Source: Winogradskyella ludwigii (GTDB lineage Bacteria > Bacteroidota > Bacteroidia > Flavobacteriales > Flavobacteriaceae). From it: 64,000 nt of DNA. The notes beneath the pieces were generated by a model that saw only the letters and a list, made by a program, of their open reading frames with translations, was not told the DNA's origin and did not search any database. Made by a program: the position numbers and the translations under genes. Each line of letters begins with the position of its first letter. The first letter of the stretch is position 1. This document shows, piece by piece, positions 1 to 8,440 of the stretch. The DNA lies in assembly GCF_013403985.1 (NCBI RefSeq), contig NZ_JABFDF010000005.1, positions 186,001 to 250,000 of the forward strand. Reading direction: 5' to 3'.

Positions 1-657
1 GTTTTTAAATTCGTTGTTAAGACCTAATATTTCCAATAAGTGAGAGTAAGCATCATGGTGACGCACTTCACTTTCTGCAAATGTTGCGCCAACAGATCCT
101 ATTTCTGGTTTTGGCATTTTATTGTAAATCTCGCCCCAAAACGATTTTACAGCTACTTCAATTTGCGAAATAGCAAGCATGGTATTTTTAATCGCGTTTT
201 GCTCTACAATAGTCAATCTTGTTTTGAAATCTTGAATATCACTAGTAAAGTTAAATTCAGAATGAATCCAATATGAATGTCTAATCGCATCTACATACTC
301 ATTAAGCTCAGGATACTCGTAAGGCTTTAAGTTAATACGCTTTTCAAAAATGTTTGTTTTTCTACTTCTCGCTTGTTCGTCTCTATATAATATGTATGCT
401 TTTGCAACACTAGGAAAAGAACTTGTCATTAATTTTTCTTCAACAAGATCTTGAACCTCTTCTACAGTAGGTAAATAATTATGATCTCTTCCTTTTCTAT
501 CTAATAATGTTTGTAAAACACCTACAGAAATTGAATTAGCATCTTCTTTACTTCCGTTTCCAACAGAAAGCATTGCTTTTTCAATAGCATTAGAAATTTT
601 ATTTAAAACAAAAGGGCTTGTTTCGTAATCTCTTTTTATAATCTCTGTAATCTCCAT
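1..657 (-). CDS. nrdB: Ribonucleotide reductase class I small subunit with N-terminal ATP-cone (3' part cut off)
   Basis: The reading frame starts at an ATG on the minus strand at 657 and stays open for 219 codons to the window edge, so only the N-terminal part is present. Residues 1-100 form an ATP-cone: RDYETSPFVLNKISNAI near the start, PTVEEVQDLVEEKLM at about 63-77, and a closing AKAYILYRDEQARSR. From about residue 101 the small-subunit fold begins (NIFEKRINLKPYEYPELN). E152 and the ExxH at E197/H200 fit the first three dimetal ligands; the tyrosine/radical region and the remaining ligands lie outside. In most class I enzymes the ATP-cone is on NrdA. A cone on NrdB is known from Leeuwenhoekiella blandensis, where dATP drives the small subunit into inactive tetramers. 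nrdA would be expected nearby but is not in view. Confidence 0.93.
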   Translation of the reverse strand, partial: MEITEIIKRDYETSPFVLNKISNAIEKAMLSVGNGSKEDANSISVGVLQTLLDRKGRDHNYLPTVEEVQDLVEEKLMTSSFPSVAKAYILYRDEQARSRKTNIFEKRINLKPYEYPELNEYVDAIRHSYWIHSEFNFTSDIQDFKTRLTIVEQNAIKNTMLAISQIEVAVKSFWGEIYNKMPKPEIGSVGATFAESEVRHHDAYSHLLEILGLNNEFKN

Positions 658-1083
658 GTTTTTTCAATTTTAAAGGCCAAATAGCCGTTAGAGTACTTTT
701 TACAGTATTCTAAAATTTTAATAATTAATGCGTAAATCTTGTTATTGTTCCCCCAAATTAGGAATAAAAGAGGCGATTATTTAACATTTTTTTCTAAATC
801 AAAGCACTAGAAAAAGATATGATGTTTTGCCACATACAAAGATTGAAAAATGTAGAGTAAAATGAAAGACAATGTTATAAACAATGTCAACAAGTTTTTA
901 ACAAACCTGTTTAACAGCAGAAAAACAAAGGTTCTTTAAAATTAATACAACTAATTGAATTATAATGATTTAGCACTTAATTGAAACCGCTAAAATTGTA
1001 GGTTTTATCCTATTAAAACAAACGTCATCAACCGCTTTTGTTGACCTTAGAACTACAGATTTGAAGATAAAATAAGCGCACAA

Positions 1084-1110
1084 AAAAGAGCGTTGACATA
1101 ACGCTCTTTT
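1084..1110. terminator. Intrinsic terminator, 11-bp stem
   Basis: Arms AAAAGAGCGTT (1084-1094) and AACGCTCTTTT (1100-1110) pair perfectly around the loop GACAT. A/T runs on both sides make it usable in either direction. No gene ends next to it, so the transcript it serves is unknown. Confidence 0.7.
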
Positions 1111-1180
1111 CCCTAATAACTAACTAAAACTAATAATAAGTAATTAAAAAATTACCTCTTTGTAAATTAATTCAGAAATG

Positions 1181-1212
1181 AAAAGTTAGAACTTCAACGA
1201 TTTCTAACTTTT
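1181..1212. terminator. Terminator-like hairpin, 11-bp stem
   Basis: Arms AAAAGTTAGAA (1181-1191) and TTCTAACTTTT (1202-1212) pair perfectly around a 10-nt loop. It lies 71 bp beyond the previous hairpin, with no recognisable gene between them. The stem is weaker (mostly A-T) than the 1084-1110 one. Confidence 0.5.
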
Positions 1213-1414
1213 ACTTATGAATCGCATTTACCACCAAATAAACTTCAGAACTTCTGATGACATTTATTTGATATAATCAAAAGAATAAATCCCTAGTTTA
1301 CGCTTTTGATTAATTTCTCACCTCTAATATCTACATATATATTGAAATTATAAAAATACCGTCTTTGGTGCTTCAACCTTTTTTAGAAAATTCTATATAG
1401 CATGGGAACTAAAA

Positions 1415-1440
1415 TAATTTTACAAATTCCCGTAAAATTA
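1415..1440 (-). terminator. Probable terminator of the DUF4412 gene
   Basis: Arms TAATTTTAC (1415-1423) and GTAAAATTA (1432-1440) enclose an 8-nt loop. On the minus strand the hairpin begins about 18 bp after the stop codon at 1458 and is followed by ATTTTAG, which fits the end of the operon read from 6941 downwards. Confidence 0.5.
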
Positions 1441-1457
1441 AAGAATCAAATTATTAC

Positions 1458-2174
1458 TTAACCGCCAAATGCTCCCATCATAGAACCATATTTTGTGGTA
1501 TCAATTGAAAAATCTGTTTTCTCCAAACTGGTGCATTCCATGGTGATATTATTTTTGGATTTCTTTTTGTCTTCATAAATCATTTCCATCATTAAGCCTT
1601 TCTCAGCGTATTTTTTCATCATATCTGCATTAAATCCTTTTGGAAGATTCTTAACATTATCTCCAAACATTTGATTGAAACTCACAGGCACATCATCCGT
1701 AATATAATAGATGATTTTTACTTTATCATTTTCACTCAAATAGCCTTCGCAGTCATAACCATTAATAGTTTTTGAATCGATTTGTTTAAAATCATAATCT
1801 GACATATCCTCTTGCTTAGAAGTAAAATCTGAGGTTTTTAATTTTGTTTTCTGAACCACTTTTTTACCCATCATTTCCATAAACATGGCTGTAATTTCGA
1901 GCTCAGCATCCATGACCATAAATATGTTAGTATCTGCACTTCCTTTAGTCATTTCAGCAGTATCAAAACCAAAGTAGTTAGCATCTTCCTTTAGATAGTA
2001 ATCCAGGTTTACATCTCCTTTTTTATGGGTTAATTTAAGTTTATAGATGTACTCAAAGTTATAAGACTCTGGAAGCTTAACTTTATTTGCTTTTCCGAAT
2101 TGCGCAAAAACAGTTTGTAGCATAAAGAAACAAACTATAAATACACTGCTTTTTAAAAAATTTAGAGTTTTCAT
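1458..2174 (-). CDS. Exported DUF4412-like protein
   Basis: A 238-residue protein with a signal peptide (hydrophobic stretch ending in TVFAQF, residues 10-25). The mature part resembles DUF4412, a Bacteroidota family of unknown function: a YNFEYIYKLKLTHKKGD strand pair, a central NGYDCEGYLSENDKVKIIYYI block, and a C-terminal ECTSLEKTDFSIDTTKYGSMMG motif. It is a clear paralogue of the protein at 6108-6941, which shares NxGYxCxGY, a PKGFN segment before the C-terminal half, and the ECT..LEK.D(F/Y) ending. It is the last gene of a minus-strand group (6941 to 1458) and is followed by a hairpin. The product is probably periplasmic or outer-membrane-associated. The function is unknown; methionine-rich stretches (MEMMGKK, MMKKYAEKGLMMEM) are notable but not diagnostic. 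Confidence 0.8.
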   Translation of the reverse strand: MKTLNFLKSSVFIVCFFMLQTVFAQFGKANKVKLPESYNFEYIYKLKLTHKKGDVNLDYYLKEDANYFGFDTAEMTKGSADTNIFMVMDAELEITAMFMEMMGKKVVQKTKLKTSDFTSKQEDMSDYDFKQIDSKTINGYDCEGYLSENDKVKIIYYITDDVPVSFNQMFGDNVKNLPKGFNADMMKKYAEKGLMMEMIYEDKKKSKNNITMECTSLEKTDFSIDTTKYGSMMGAFGG

Positions 2175-2196
2175 ATTTTATGTTTTTTATTAAAGC

Positions 2197-2231
2197 ATAC
2201 ATAATCAACTAATAACTCAATGATTATGTAT
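2197..2231 (-). terminator. Hairpin after the T9SS propeller gene
   Basis: Arms ATACATAATCA (2197-2207) and TGATTATGTAT (2221-2231) form an 11-bp stem with a 13-nt loop in the 95-bp gap between two minus-strand genes. On that strand it is followed by a T-rich run (TTTAATAAAAAACAT). It may reduce read-through into the downstream DUF4412 gene. Confidence 0.5.
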
Positions 2232-2269
2232 ACTTAGAGAATTATATGGTGTAATTAGTAACCTTAGAG

Positions 2270-5200
2270 TTAATTTATAATTAGCTTCTTACTTAAGGTA
2301 CCACGTTCTGAACTAACTTTTAAGGTATAAGTACCTTCTGCTAATTGAGAAACATCAATGTGCTTGCTTGTGGTTTCTAATACTTTGTTTCCCAAAATAG
2401 TATAGACCTCAACATTTTCAATTTGTAATTTTGTTTCTATATTAACTATTGAATGTGCAGGATTCGGATACATTTTAAACTGAGACACCAAGTCCTCATC
2501 TTCAATACCTAATGTTTCTATAGTTAAGAAACGTACCTGAATTATATTGGTAATAATCGCAGGGTTTTGATCAAAATAGATGTTAGCGCTATTATTTACA
2601 ATGGCATCTTCTGCAATACCTTCATCTGCTTTTACCATAAACTTTATATAACCATCATTATTGGCATCATCAAATGGTAAAAAGATATCATTGAAGCTAA
2701 ATTTTAAAACATTTTCCCCTGCTCCATTTTTAAGAATATCTACATTATAATTATGACTTGCTTCTATCACTTTTACTGAGTTAGGATCTAAATTAGCATC
2801 CAACACATCAGTGACAATCACATCTTTTGCTGAGAAATTTCCTGAGTTTTCAAAACGAATAGTATAGGTTAACCATTTGCGTTCAATATGTCTATCATTA
2901 ACTACTCCAGGAACACCTTCATCTACCAATTTATCATTGGGATCGTATGAACTATAAATTTTAGCACTATAAGGTCCTGGTCCATAAACTTGTTTAGGTT
3001 CTAAATATGGTGGATCTATATAAACATCGTTTGGATTTAAATATGGCGAATCGTCTACATCAAAACCACTATTGTTTTCATCACGATTTTCAAGAGGGAA
3101 TAAAATTATAGGATCTATAAGCGGATTACTGTTAGCGTCTTCAAAATTATCAGAGCTCATCTTTGAAACACCATGATTTATAATCCTACCTGATTCAGAA
3201 GGATCATAAAGACCTGTATCTATTTCTATAATGTACGTATTAAGTGGACTTACCGTTGGTATGGTAATTTTAATATCGGTTTGTGCTCCAGTTTCTGAGA
3301 TGTCTGGCGTAAAGGTTAATTCATTTTGCGTATAAGCACCTGGTAGTAAATCTACGCTCCACTTGTTATTTCTTTGATCAATAGTCACTTTTTCTATAAG
3401 TTGAAAGCCTCCATTAGGATCTAACTCATACACTTTTACATCATCTATTGACGGTAAAATATTGTTACTATTTTCATCTTGATTTTTAAAGGTGTAAGTA
3501 ACTTCGAGATTGTTAAACGTTTTTGTTGGTGATAAATTACCGATTGCAGTGGTATAGGTGTTTTCAAAATTAGCTCTTACAAATCCCCAAGCTCCTAATT
3601 TAGAACTGCTTTTTACAAGTAAAGAATTCACAAACTTAGGTTTTAACTGAAAATCATTTCCATCGTAATTTTGATCACTGCTACCAACAACAACTTCTAA
3701 CTGCCTATTTGAAGCTGTAACAAATTGTCCAATAGTTGGCAATGTAATTTCATAAGTTGAATTTTCATCATACATATAAAATGCATAAACGCCATTGGCA
3801 TTGGTAAATGTAGAATATACATTCCCATTTAGTTTTAAAGCTACTAATTGACCTGCATACTCTTCACCTGCATCAAAAACATTGTTTTCATTAAGATCGT
3901 TATATATTAAACCAGAAACATTATAAGTTTCACCTTCAGTTCTGTATTCCGTAGCCATATCTGCATCTGTAAGCTTAAATGTGCTTAGAGAAGCATGTGT
4001 CCACATGGCACCTTGACTATCAATAGACAAATCATCTGGTCTATAGTGACCCAAAGCTGGCAAAATAGAATTGATACCTTCTAAAAAAGTGGTACTAAAT
4101 GATACGTTAGAGGTTCCTGCATTTTCAATTTTTACAATGGCAGTATTATCATTTAATAATACATGAGCAACATTATTAGTATCTACTATTAATGATACTA
4201 TTTTAGAAAGCTCAGGATAATTAGCCCCTGGATAAGTTGTAAATGTGCTGCCATCGTAATAAATAAGCCCATTGGATCTCACAAACCACATCGCACCATT
4301 TGGTGCTGCAACAGTTCGTTTTAATGTTCCTAAATTTTCAGTAAATGTATAATCCGTTGTCGTTGCAGTACTGGTTTCAAACTTTTTAATGATAGAACCA
4401 TTACTTGCATTTTTAGAAAACCAGGCATCACCATTAGAGTCTACCTGAAAATTATAAATATTTTCATAGCTAGCATCTAAATCGAACGTCGCTATAACTT
4501 GATTATATTTTAAAATCTTAACCTGTAAGGTACTTTCGTTATACCACCAAACCTCATCTTTATGACGTACTAATCCATTTGCGTTTTGATTTGTATCGTT
4601 TAATAAACCGTAAAAAAGAGGTGTATCTATTTTGGTGATTTTAGTGCCACTTATACTTAATGGTATAATAGGTTTATCATCTATATCGATCGCTGCATAA
4701 CTACCGAGATTGGATACATCTGTAAATACAAACTGCTCGTCATTAGCCATACGATGTACAATAACATCGTCATACCAATTAAACCACCACATACCACCAT
4801 TATCATCTGGTAAATTATAATTAAACCGCTTGCTAGATAAGTAAGAAATATTTCCTGTTTCATTATCTGTTATGGAAGACCAATTACCGTTATCATTTAT
4901 TAAAATTTGATCAACACTACTAGAACCCGAAGAAGCTGAAAACGTTGTGAAATAAAATTTATCGTTTTTATAAAAGATATTATCTGGCACATATGGTGAT
5001 TCTAAACCTAATTGTGGTAAATCTGCTAATGGTATTTGTTCCCATTGCGGCACACCTTGATCAAATTCTAACTTTATTAAACCATTATAGTTAAGTGCTG
5101 TACACCAAATTGTGCCAGCATTATCTAGAGCTATATTACTAAACTTATACGTATAGGCAGGATTAGTAGCTCTTGGTAATTCATATTGCTCAAAGGTTTC

Positions 5201-6085
5201 ATTTGCGATATTAAATTTAAGAATACTACCATCGTTAGTTTCATTTAAAGCTAACCATAAATCACCGTTATTATCAAACTTAAGATCATTTACATTATCG
5301 CTTGGTAAACTTGGCGTTGTAGTACTATTATAAATTGTAGTTGTATAATCTAGCACACTTACTTTAAATAAACCCGATTGAATACCAAAATACAAATGAT
5401 TATCTCGATAGGTGAACGTTGGCGAAATCAGTGCACCAGCTGATAATTGCGCAACATTGATAGACAAAGACAATGCACTAATATGTACTAACCCAATAGT
5501 CTCATTGTAACTGTACAGATGAGGACCACTGCCATCACGTGCAATAATCCAAGCTACATCACGATCTTCATCGTATGTCATAGTTACAGGACTACGAAAA
5601 TCAGAAAATTCTATTGTAGATATCGTCTTTTGAGTACGGTTGTAGGTATATAAATAATAGTCACCACCAGAAAAAATAACATTGTTATTAGGCATAATTA
5701 AAGCACCTCTAAAAATATTATCATTTTGCCAATCTCCAGCTGTGGTAAAATCTGGAATGGCAATGTTTGGTACATTTTCATATGTACCATCTGCTAGTTT
5801 AATAGATAAGCCATCATTAGTTACAAATGCTTCATCTGCATTCGCTCTATTCTCTACCATATACCTTATATTTCTGTTATTAAGCCCATAACTTTCTTCT
5901 ACAACTCCTAAATTTCCGTTGCCATCGCAAAAGGTTAATTTACCAGCCGCTTCTGGTATGGTGTTACCGCATTCATTAGCATAAAACACTAATTTAGTTC
6001 CTGGAATATAAGCTTCAGATTTTGTAATTTGAGCACTAATCGCTATTGAAAATAACAATGCTAAAGTGAGTAATTTTGTTTTCAT
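2270..6085 (-). CDS. Secreted propeller protein with T9SS type A sorting domain (1271 aa)
   Basis: Begins with a signal peptide (LLTLALLFSIAISAQ). Residues of about 60-710 are beta-propeller-like repeats of the two-component-regulator/ligand-binding-sensor kind, with recurring phrases such as NDLKFDNNGDLWLALNE, LDNAGTIWCTALNYNGL and APNGAMWFVRSNGLIYY. An SdrD B-like fold (VSGLIYNDLNENNVFDAGEE) follows at about 720-790. The SYDPNDK...YTIRFENSGNFSAKDVIVTDVLD region (about 1045-1150) is a conserved DUF11/DUF7619-type module of flavobacterial surface proteins. Residues 1205-1271 are a type A T9SS C-terminal domain (FKMYPNPAHSIVNIET ... KVSSERGTLSKKLIIN). It is therefore predicted to cross the outer membrane through T9SS and be attached or released. 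The ligand is unknown. It lies 22 bp after the DUF4412 gene at 6108, in the same operon. Confidence 0.88.
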   Translation of the reverse strand: MKTKLLTLALLFSIAISAQITKSEAYIPGTKLVFYANECGNTIPEAAGKLTFCDGNGNLGVVEESYGLNNRNIRYMVENRANADEAFVTNDGLSIKLADGTYENVPNIAIPDFTTAGDWQNDNIFRGALIMPNNNVIFSGGDYYLYTYNRTQKTISTIEFSDFRSPVTMTYDEDRDVAWIIARDGSGPHLYSYNETIGLVHISALSLSINVAQLSAGALISPTFTYRDNHLYFGIQSGLFKVSVLDYTTTIYNSTTTPSLPSDNVNDLKFDNNGDLWLALNETNDGSILKFNIANETFEQYELPRATNPAYTYKFSNIALDNAGTIWCTALNYNGLIKLEFDQGVPQWEQIPLADLPQLGLESPYVPDNIFYKNDKFYFTTFSASSGSSSVDQILINDNGNWSSITDNETGNISYLSSKRFNYNLPDDNGGMWWFNWYDDVIVHRMANDEQFVFTDVSNLGSYAAIDIDDKPIIPLSISGTKITKIDTPLFYGLLNDTNQNANGLVRHKDEVWWYNESTLQVKILKYNQVIATFDLDASYENIYNFQVDSNGDAWFSKNASNGSIIKKFETSTATTTDYTFTENLGTLKRTVAAPNGAMWFVRSNGLIYYDGSTFTTYPGANYPELSKIVSLIVDTNNVAHVLLNDNTAIVKIENAGTSNVSFSTTFLEGINSILPALGHYRPDDLSIDSQGAMWTHASLSTFKLTDADMATEYRTEGETYNVSGLIYNDLNENNVFDAGEEYAGQLVALKLNGNVYSTFTNANGVYAFYMYDENSTYEITLPTIGQFVTASNRQLEVVVGSSDQNYDGNDFQLKPKFVNSLLVKSSSKLGAWGFVRANFENTYTTAIGNLSPTKTFNNLEVTYTFKNQDENSNNILPSIDDVKVYELDPNGGFQLIEKVTIDQRNNKWSVDLLPGAYTQNELTFTPDISETGAQTDIKITIPTVSPLNTYIIEIDTGLYDPSESGRIINHGVSKMSSDNFEDANSNPLIDPIILFPLENRDENNSGFDVDDSPYLNPNDVYIDPPYLEPKQVYGPGPYSAKIYSSYDPNDKLVDEGVPGVVNDRHIERKWLTYTIRFENSGNFSAKDVIVTDVLDANLDPNSVKVIEASHNYNVDILKNGAGENVLKFSFNDIFLPFDDANNDGYIKFMVKADEGIAEDAIVNNSANIYFDQNPAIITNIIQVRFLTIETLGIEDEDLVSQFKMYPNPAHSIVNIETKLQIENVEVYTILGNKVLETTSKHIDVSQLAEGTYTLKVSSERGTLSKKLIIN

Positions 6086-6107
6086 GATTGGTTGTTTACG
6101 TCTATAA

Positions 6108-6941
6108 TTAATTTTTGCTACCTAATTCACTTAAAGAACTATACTGACTTACGTCTAATGTATAATCCACTTTCTTAAGCTCGGTACATGTGGTTTTAAA
6201 ATTGTTATTGCTGTTTTTATCACTAGTAAATTCGGCCTCTAACATAAGACCATCTTTTAAACCCGTTAGAAGTTCTTTATTAAAGCCTTTAGGCATGCTT
6301 TGATTTTTACCAAAGGCAGAATGCAAACTAATTGGTGCATTATTAGCCATATAAAAATGCATGGTTCCGTCGTTTATTTGGGTTTTATAACCTTGACAAC
6401 TATATCCTAAAATCTCTTTAGTATCTGTTTTTTCTAATGTGAAATTATTGGTGTTTTCTTCTAAAGGATCTGCTTCAGGAAGCTCCATCGCTCTATATAT
6501 TTTTTGACCATTTACATCCATAAATGTGATAAACGCTCCTCTGTCACTATCCATTATAGTTTTGCTATTTTTTGAAGTATCAAACTCATCTAAAATCACA
6601 ATTATACCAATGTATGCTGCTTCTTTTTTTAGCATATAACACATGTTAATCTCTTTATCTTGAGTTTCCGTTTTCATGCTATATTTCCATTCAAAATGAT
6701 AGCTATCAGGAAGTTTTACATCTACTTTTTCTGTTTTTAGATCTATATTATCTATGCCGTCTTCTGCTTCGTCAAATACTTTGTCTATATTTTTATTAAC
6801 GCGTTTTTCCGCGCGATTTTCTGCTTCTCTTTCAATTTTTTTCTCTGCTTTTTTTGCTAATTTCTTCCAAAACTGCGCTTGAACAGCATTACTCATTAAT
6901 AGAAAAACAAGTGTAAGAAATAGTGGTTTTAGTGCTTTCAT
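6108..6941 (-). CDS. Exported DUF4412-like protein, paralogue of 1458-2174
   Basis: 277 residues with a signal peptide (LFLTLVFLLMSNAVQAQ). Residues 24-70 are highly charged and helical (KKLAKKAEKKIEREAENRAEKRVNK in outline), probably a short coiled coil that the shorter paralogue lacks. The rest carries the DUF4412 pattern: YHFEWKYSMKTET, GYSCQGYKTQ, MPKGFNKELL and CTELKKVDYTLDVSQYSSL. The two copies bracket the 1271-residue T9SS protein, so a joint role at the cell surface is plausible but not shown. Forty base pairs upstream lies a two-part promoter-like motif that is repeated before the gene at 8241. The biochemical role is unknown. Confidence 0.8.
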   Translation of the reverse strand: MKALKPLFLTLVFLLMSNAVQAQFWKKLAKKAEKKIEREAENRAEKRVNKNIDKVFDEAEDGIDNIDLKTEKVDVKLPDSYHFEWKYSMKTETQDKEINMCYMLKKEAAYIGIIVILDEFDTSKNSKTIMDSDRGAFITFMDVNGQKIYRAMELPEADPLEENTNNFTLEKTDTKEILGYSCQGYKTQINDGTMHFYMANNAPISLHSAFGKNQSMPKGFNKELLTGLKDGLMLEAEFTSDKNSNNNFKTTCTELKKVDYTLDVSQYSSLSELGSKN

Positions 6942-6980
6942 ATGTAGTGTGTTAACGTTTTAACAACTCGGTATTTTCTA

Positions 6981-7010
6981 TTTAGTGTCTGTTTTAAAAA
7001 AAGGTAAACA
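6981..7010 (-). promoter_or_regulatory. ECF-type promoter candidate (P1)
   Basis: On the minus strand TGTTTACC (starting at 7010) is followed, 22 bp start-to-start, by ACACTAAA (starting at 6988), then NAGAAA. The same two blocks occur before the 8241 gene and at the sigma-factor gene. Spacing fits -35/-10 elements of an ECF sigma factor, with transcription starting about 35 bp upstream of the ATG at 6941. Confidence 0.5.
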
Positions 7011-7078
7011 CAATTCTTTATTTTTTTTTAGTAATAATTTGAAATCTTCCTTTTAGTACGTCTAAATACTAGGGCATA

Positions 7079-7112
7079 AAAAACTCAGGATTTTATTTTA
7101 TCCTGAGTTTTT
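7079..7112 (-). terminator. Strong intrinsic terminator
   Basis: Arms AAAAACTCAGGAT (7079-7091) and ATCCTGAGTTTTT (7100-7112) pair perfectly over 13 bp around an 8-nt loop. On the minus strand it comes 42 bp after the stop at 7154 and ends in a T run. It separates the 8241-7154 operon from the 6941-1458 operon. Confidence 0.85.
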
Positions 7113-7153
7113 AAAAATTTTAATAGCCTTAAAGGACTAAAAAAGTTGATTGC

Positions 7154-7669
7154 TTATAAATTATATTTTACACCAGCAGCTATAACTAACTGTCCTCCAT
7201 CTATGATAACATATTTTAACTCTGCAAAAGGTTCAATTTTACTACCAATATTAAAGTTAGCACCTGCACCTAAGTTTAGACCTATTCTACCATCACTTGA
7301 TGAGTAATTTTCTCCTAAAAACGCATTACTACCATCATAAGAGACTTTAACACTAGAGTAATTTAAACCACCAATACCATAAACAGAAATGTTCTCTTCA
7401 TCCATAAAATAGTAATTGGCATTGGCATTAAACTCAAACCAATTCACTTTAATAAAGCTCTCTTCTTTTGGTAAATAGTAAATAAAGGAAGGCGCAATAG
7501 TAAGTTTATCCATAATAGGAAATTCTGCATTGACACCAATCCCTATATTTTCTATTTCTGTGCCATAGGCTAAAAAGCCACCTATTTTAGTCTCTGTTTG
7601 TGCGTTAACGGCAAATACACCTAAGACACTAATGATTACAAATGCTGTTATTAATTTAAAGTTTTTCAT
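7154..7669 (-). CDS. Small outer-membrane beta-barrel protein
   Basis: 171 residues with a signal peptide (FVIISVLGVFAVNAQ) and alternating hydrophobic/polar strands throughout (IGGFLAYGTEIENIGIGVNAEF, LTIAPSFIYYLPK, NANANYYFMDEENISVYGIGGLNY, IGLNLGAGANFNIG in parts), ending IAAGVKYNL. This is the usual appearance of a 6-8-strand porin-like/OmpA-like barrel of Bacteroidota. It follows the lipoprotein gene at 7726 by 56 bp and probably shares its transcript, which ends at the terminator at 7079-7112. No ligand can be deduced. Confidence 0.75.
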   Translation of the reverse strand: MKNFKLITAFVIISVLGVFAVNAQTETKIGGFLAYGTEIENIGIGVNAEFPIMDKLTIAPSFIYYLPKEESFIKVNWFEFNANANYYFMDEENISVYGIGGLNYSSVKVSYDGSNAFLGENYSSSDGRIGLNLGAGANFNIGSKIEPFAELKYVIIDGGQLVIAAGVKYNL

Positions 7670-7725
7670 TGGTTAAAATTTTGTTTGTTTAGTATATAAA
7701 ATATGGTTGTATAAATTATTTGGAA

Positions 7726-8241
7726 TTAGAAATAGAGGACATCAATATTAAATTCTCCTTCGGTAAACTCGTAAACCTGTGGCTCATCGTCTCTAGAATA
7801 GGTAAAGAAAAAAGTTCCTTTTACATTACGCAAAACAGAGCTGATTTGCTCGCTACTTGTAATGGTTACACTGCCTTGCATTGCGGTATATGTACTTAAA
7901 GCTGGATTTGTATCATTGAGTCTATATGTAGAAATAACCTGAGTATCGGTATCTCCTGTTGCCGTATAAGTACCTAACTCTACACTTGGTATCGTAATGT
8001 CTACATTTTCGCCATTATCTTTTGTAGCCGTTATACTAAAAAAATTAACTCCTACTGAGCCTATTGCTATAACATCGTCTGGGGTAAATTGCCCATCATT
8101 AACTCTGGCGAAAAATTCTACATCGCTTCCTCCGTCATCATCTGGTGAATCTGAATCATCAGAAGAACATGCCGTCAATGTCATTGAAATGAAAATCGCC
8201 ATAAAAAAGGCTTTTGACAAGTTTAAAAATTGTGTTTTCAT
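7726..8241 (-). CDS. Exported lipoprotein, DUF6252-like
   Basis: 171 residues. A type II signal peptide with lipobox TLTAC (cysteine at about 25) is followed by an Asp/Ser-rich linker (SSDDSDSPDDDGGSD), which suggests surface exposure in flavobacteria. The body looks like an all-beta DUF6252-type domain: FFARVNDGQFTPDDV, GVNFFSITATKDNGENVDITIP, an internal GTYTATGD turn, VTITSSEQISSVLRNVKGTFFFTY and a final EFTEGEFNIDVLYF. First gene of a two-gene operon with the barrel protein at 7154; divergent from the ECF sigma gene at 8441. A conserved promoter-like motif lies about 100 bp upstream. Function unknown. Confidence 0.75.
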   Translation of the reverse strand: MKTQFLNLSKAFFMAIFISMTLTACSSDDSDSPDDDGGSDVEFFARVNDGQFTPDDVIAIGSVGVNFFSITATKDNGENVDITIPSVELGTYTATGDTDTQVISTYRLNDTNPALSTYTAMQGSVTITSSEQISSVLRNVKGTFFFTYSRDDEPQVYEFTEGEFNIDVLYF

Positions 8242-8344
8242 AATTTTAAAAGTTTTTAATTGGTTAGCATTCTTAATCCGAAGTTCTATGAGGTATACTT
8301 CATTATTTAAAACACTAACACTTAATATTTATAATTCATTTCTC

Positions 8345-8375
8345 TTTAGTGTTCTTATTATCAAAAAGGTAAACA
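8345..8375 (-). promoter_or_regulatory. ECF-type promoter candidate (P2)
   Basis: On the minus strand TGTTTACC (starting at 8375) is followed 23 bp later by ACACTAAA (starting at 8352), then GAGAAA. This matches P1 at 6981-7010 in both blocks and in the A-rich tail, with one extra base of spacer. It would drive the lipoprotein/barrel operon with a leader of about 100 nt. Confidence 0.5.
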
Positions 8376-8409
8376 TGTCTTGGTTCTTTTTTATATTTTT
8401 AATTTATGT

Positions 8410-8439
8410 TGTTTACTTTTGAAAACTTAATGACACTAA
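8410..8439 (+). promoter_or_regulatory. Third copy of the promoter-like motif, at the sigma gene
   Basis: TGTTTAC (8410-8416) and ACACTAA (8433-8439) are 23 bp apart start-to-start, as in P1 and P2 but on the plus strand. The second block abuts the ATG at 8441, so a start site 6-7 bp further on would fall inside the gene. Alternatively TACTTTTG (8414-8421) is a housekeeping -7 box. Either reading is uncertain. Confidence 0.35.
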
Positions 8440-8440
8440 T

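Larger units (their letters stand above)
658..1457. other. 800-bp non-coding region with several hairpins
   Basis: I see no convincing coding region here. The part next to 657 should hold the nrdB promoter; a TTG...TAACATTG arrangement on the minus strand near 870-895 is a weak match to the Bacteroidota -33/-7 pattern. A direct repeat of ACAATGT occurs at about 871-887. Three hairpins follow at 1084-1110, 1181-1212 and 1274-1312 (the last with arms TAATCAAAAG/CTTTTGATTA and a 19-nt loop), then the terminator of the next gene at 1415-1440. Two terminator-like hairpins with no gene between them leave room for a small RNA, but nothing identifies one. Confidence 0.5.

Noticed and set aside
40..276. 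Plus-strand open frame of 78 codons
   Set aside because: It lies wholly opposite the nrdB coding region, has no recognisable domain and is explained as an antisense shadow.
658..900. NrdR boxes before nrdB
   Set aside because: No pair of ACAC-AT-rich-GTGT sites could be found.
860..930. Possible replication origin or DnaA-box cluster (repeated ACAATGT, GTTTAACA, TTTTTAACA)
   Set aside because: No TTATCCACA-type boxes and no dnaA/dnaN genes; the region is simply AT-rich with a short direct repeat.
6086..6107. Further TGTTTAC match on the plus strand between the T9SS and DUF4412 genes
   Set aside because: No ACACTAA block at 22-23 bp and the wrong strand for the genes there.
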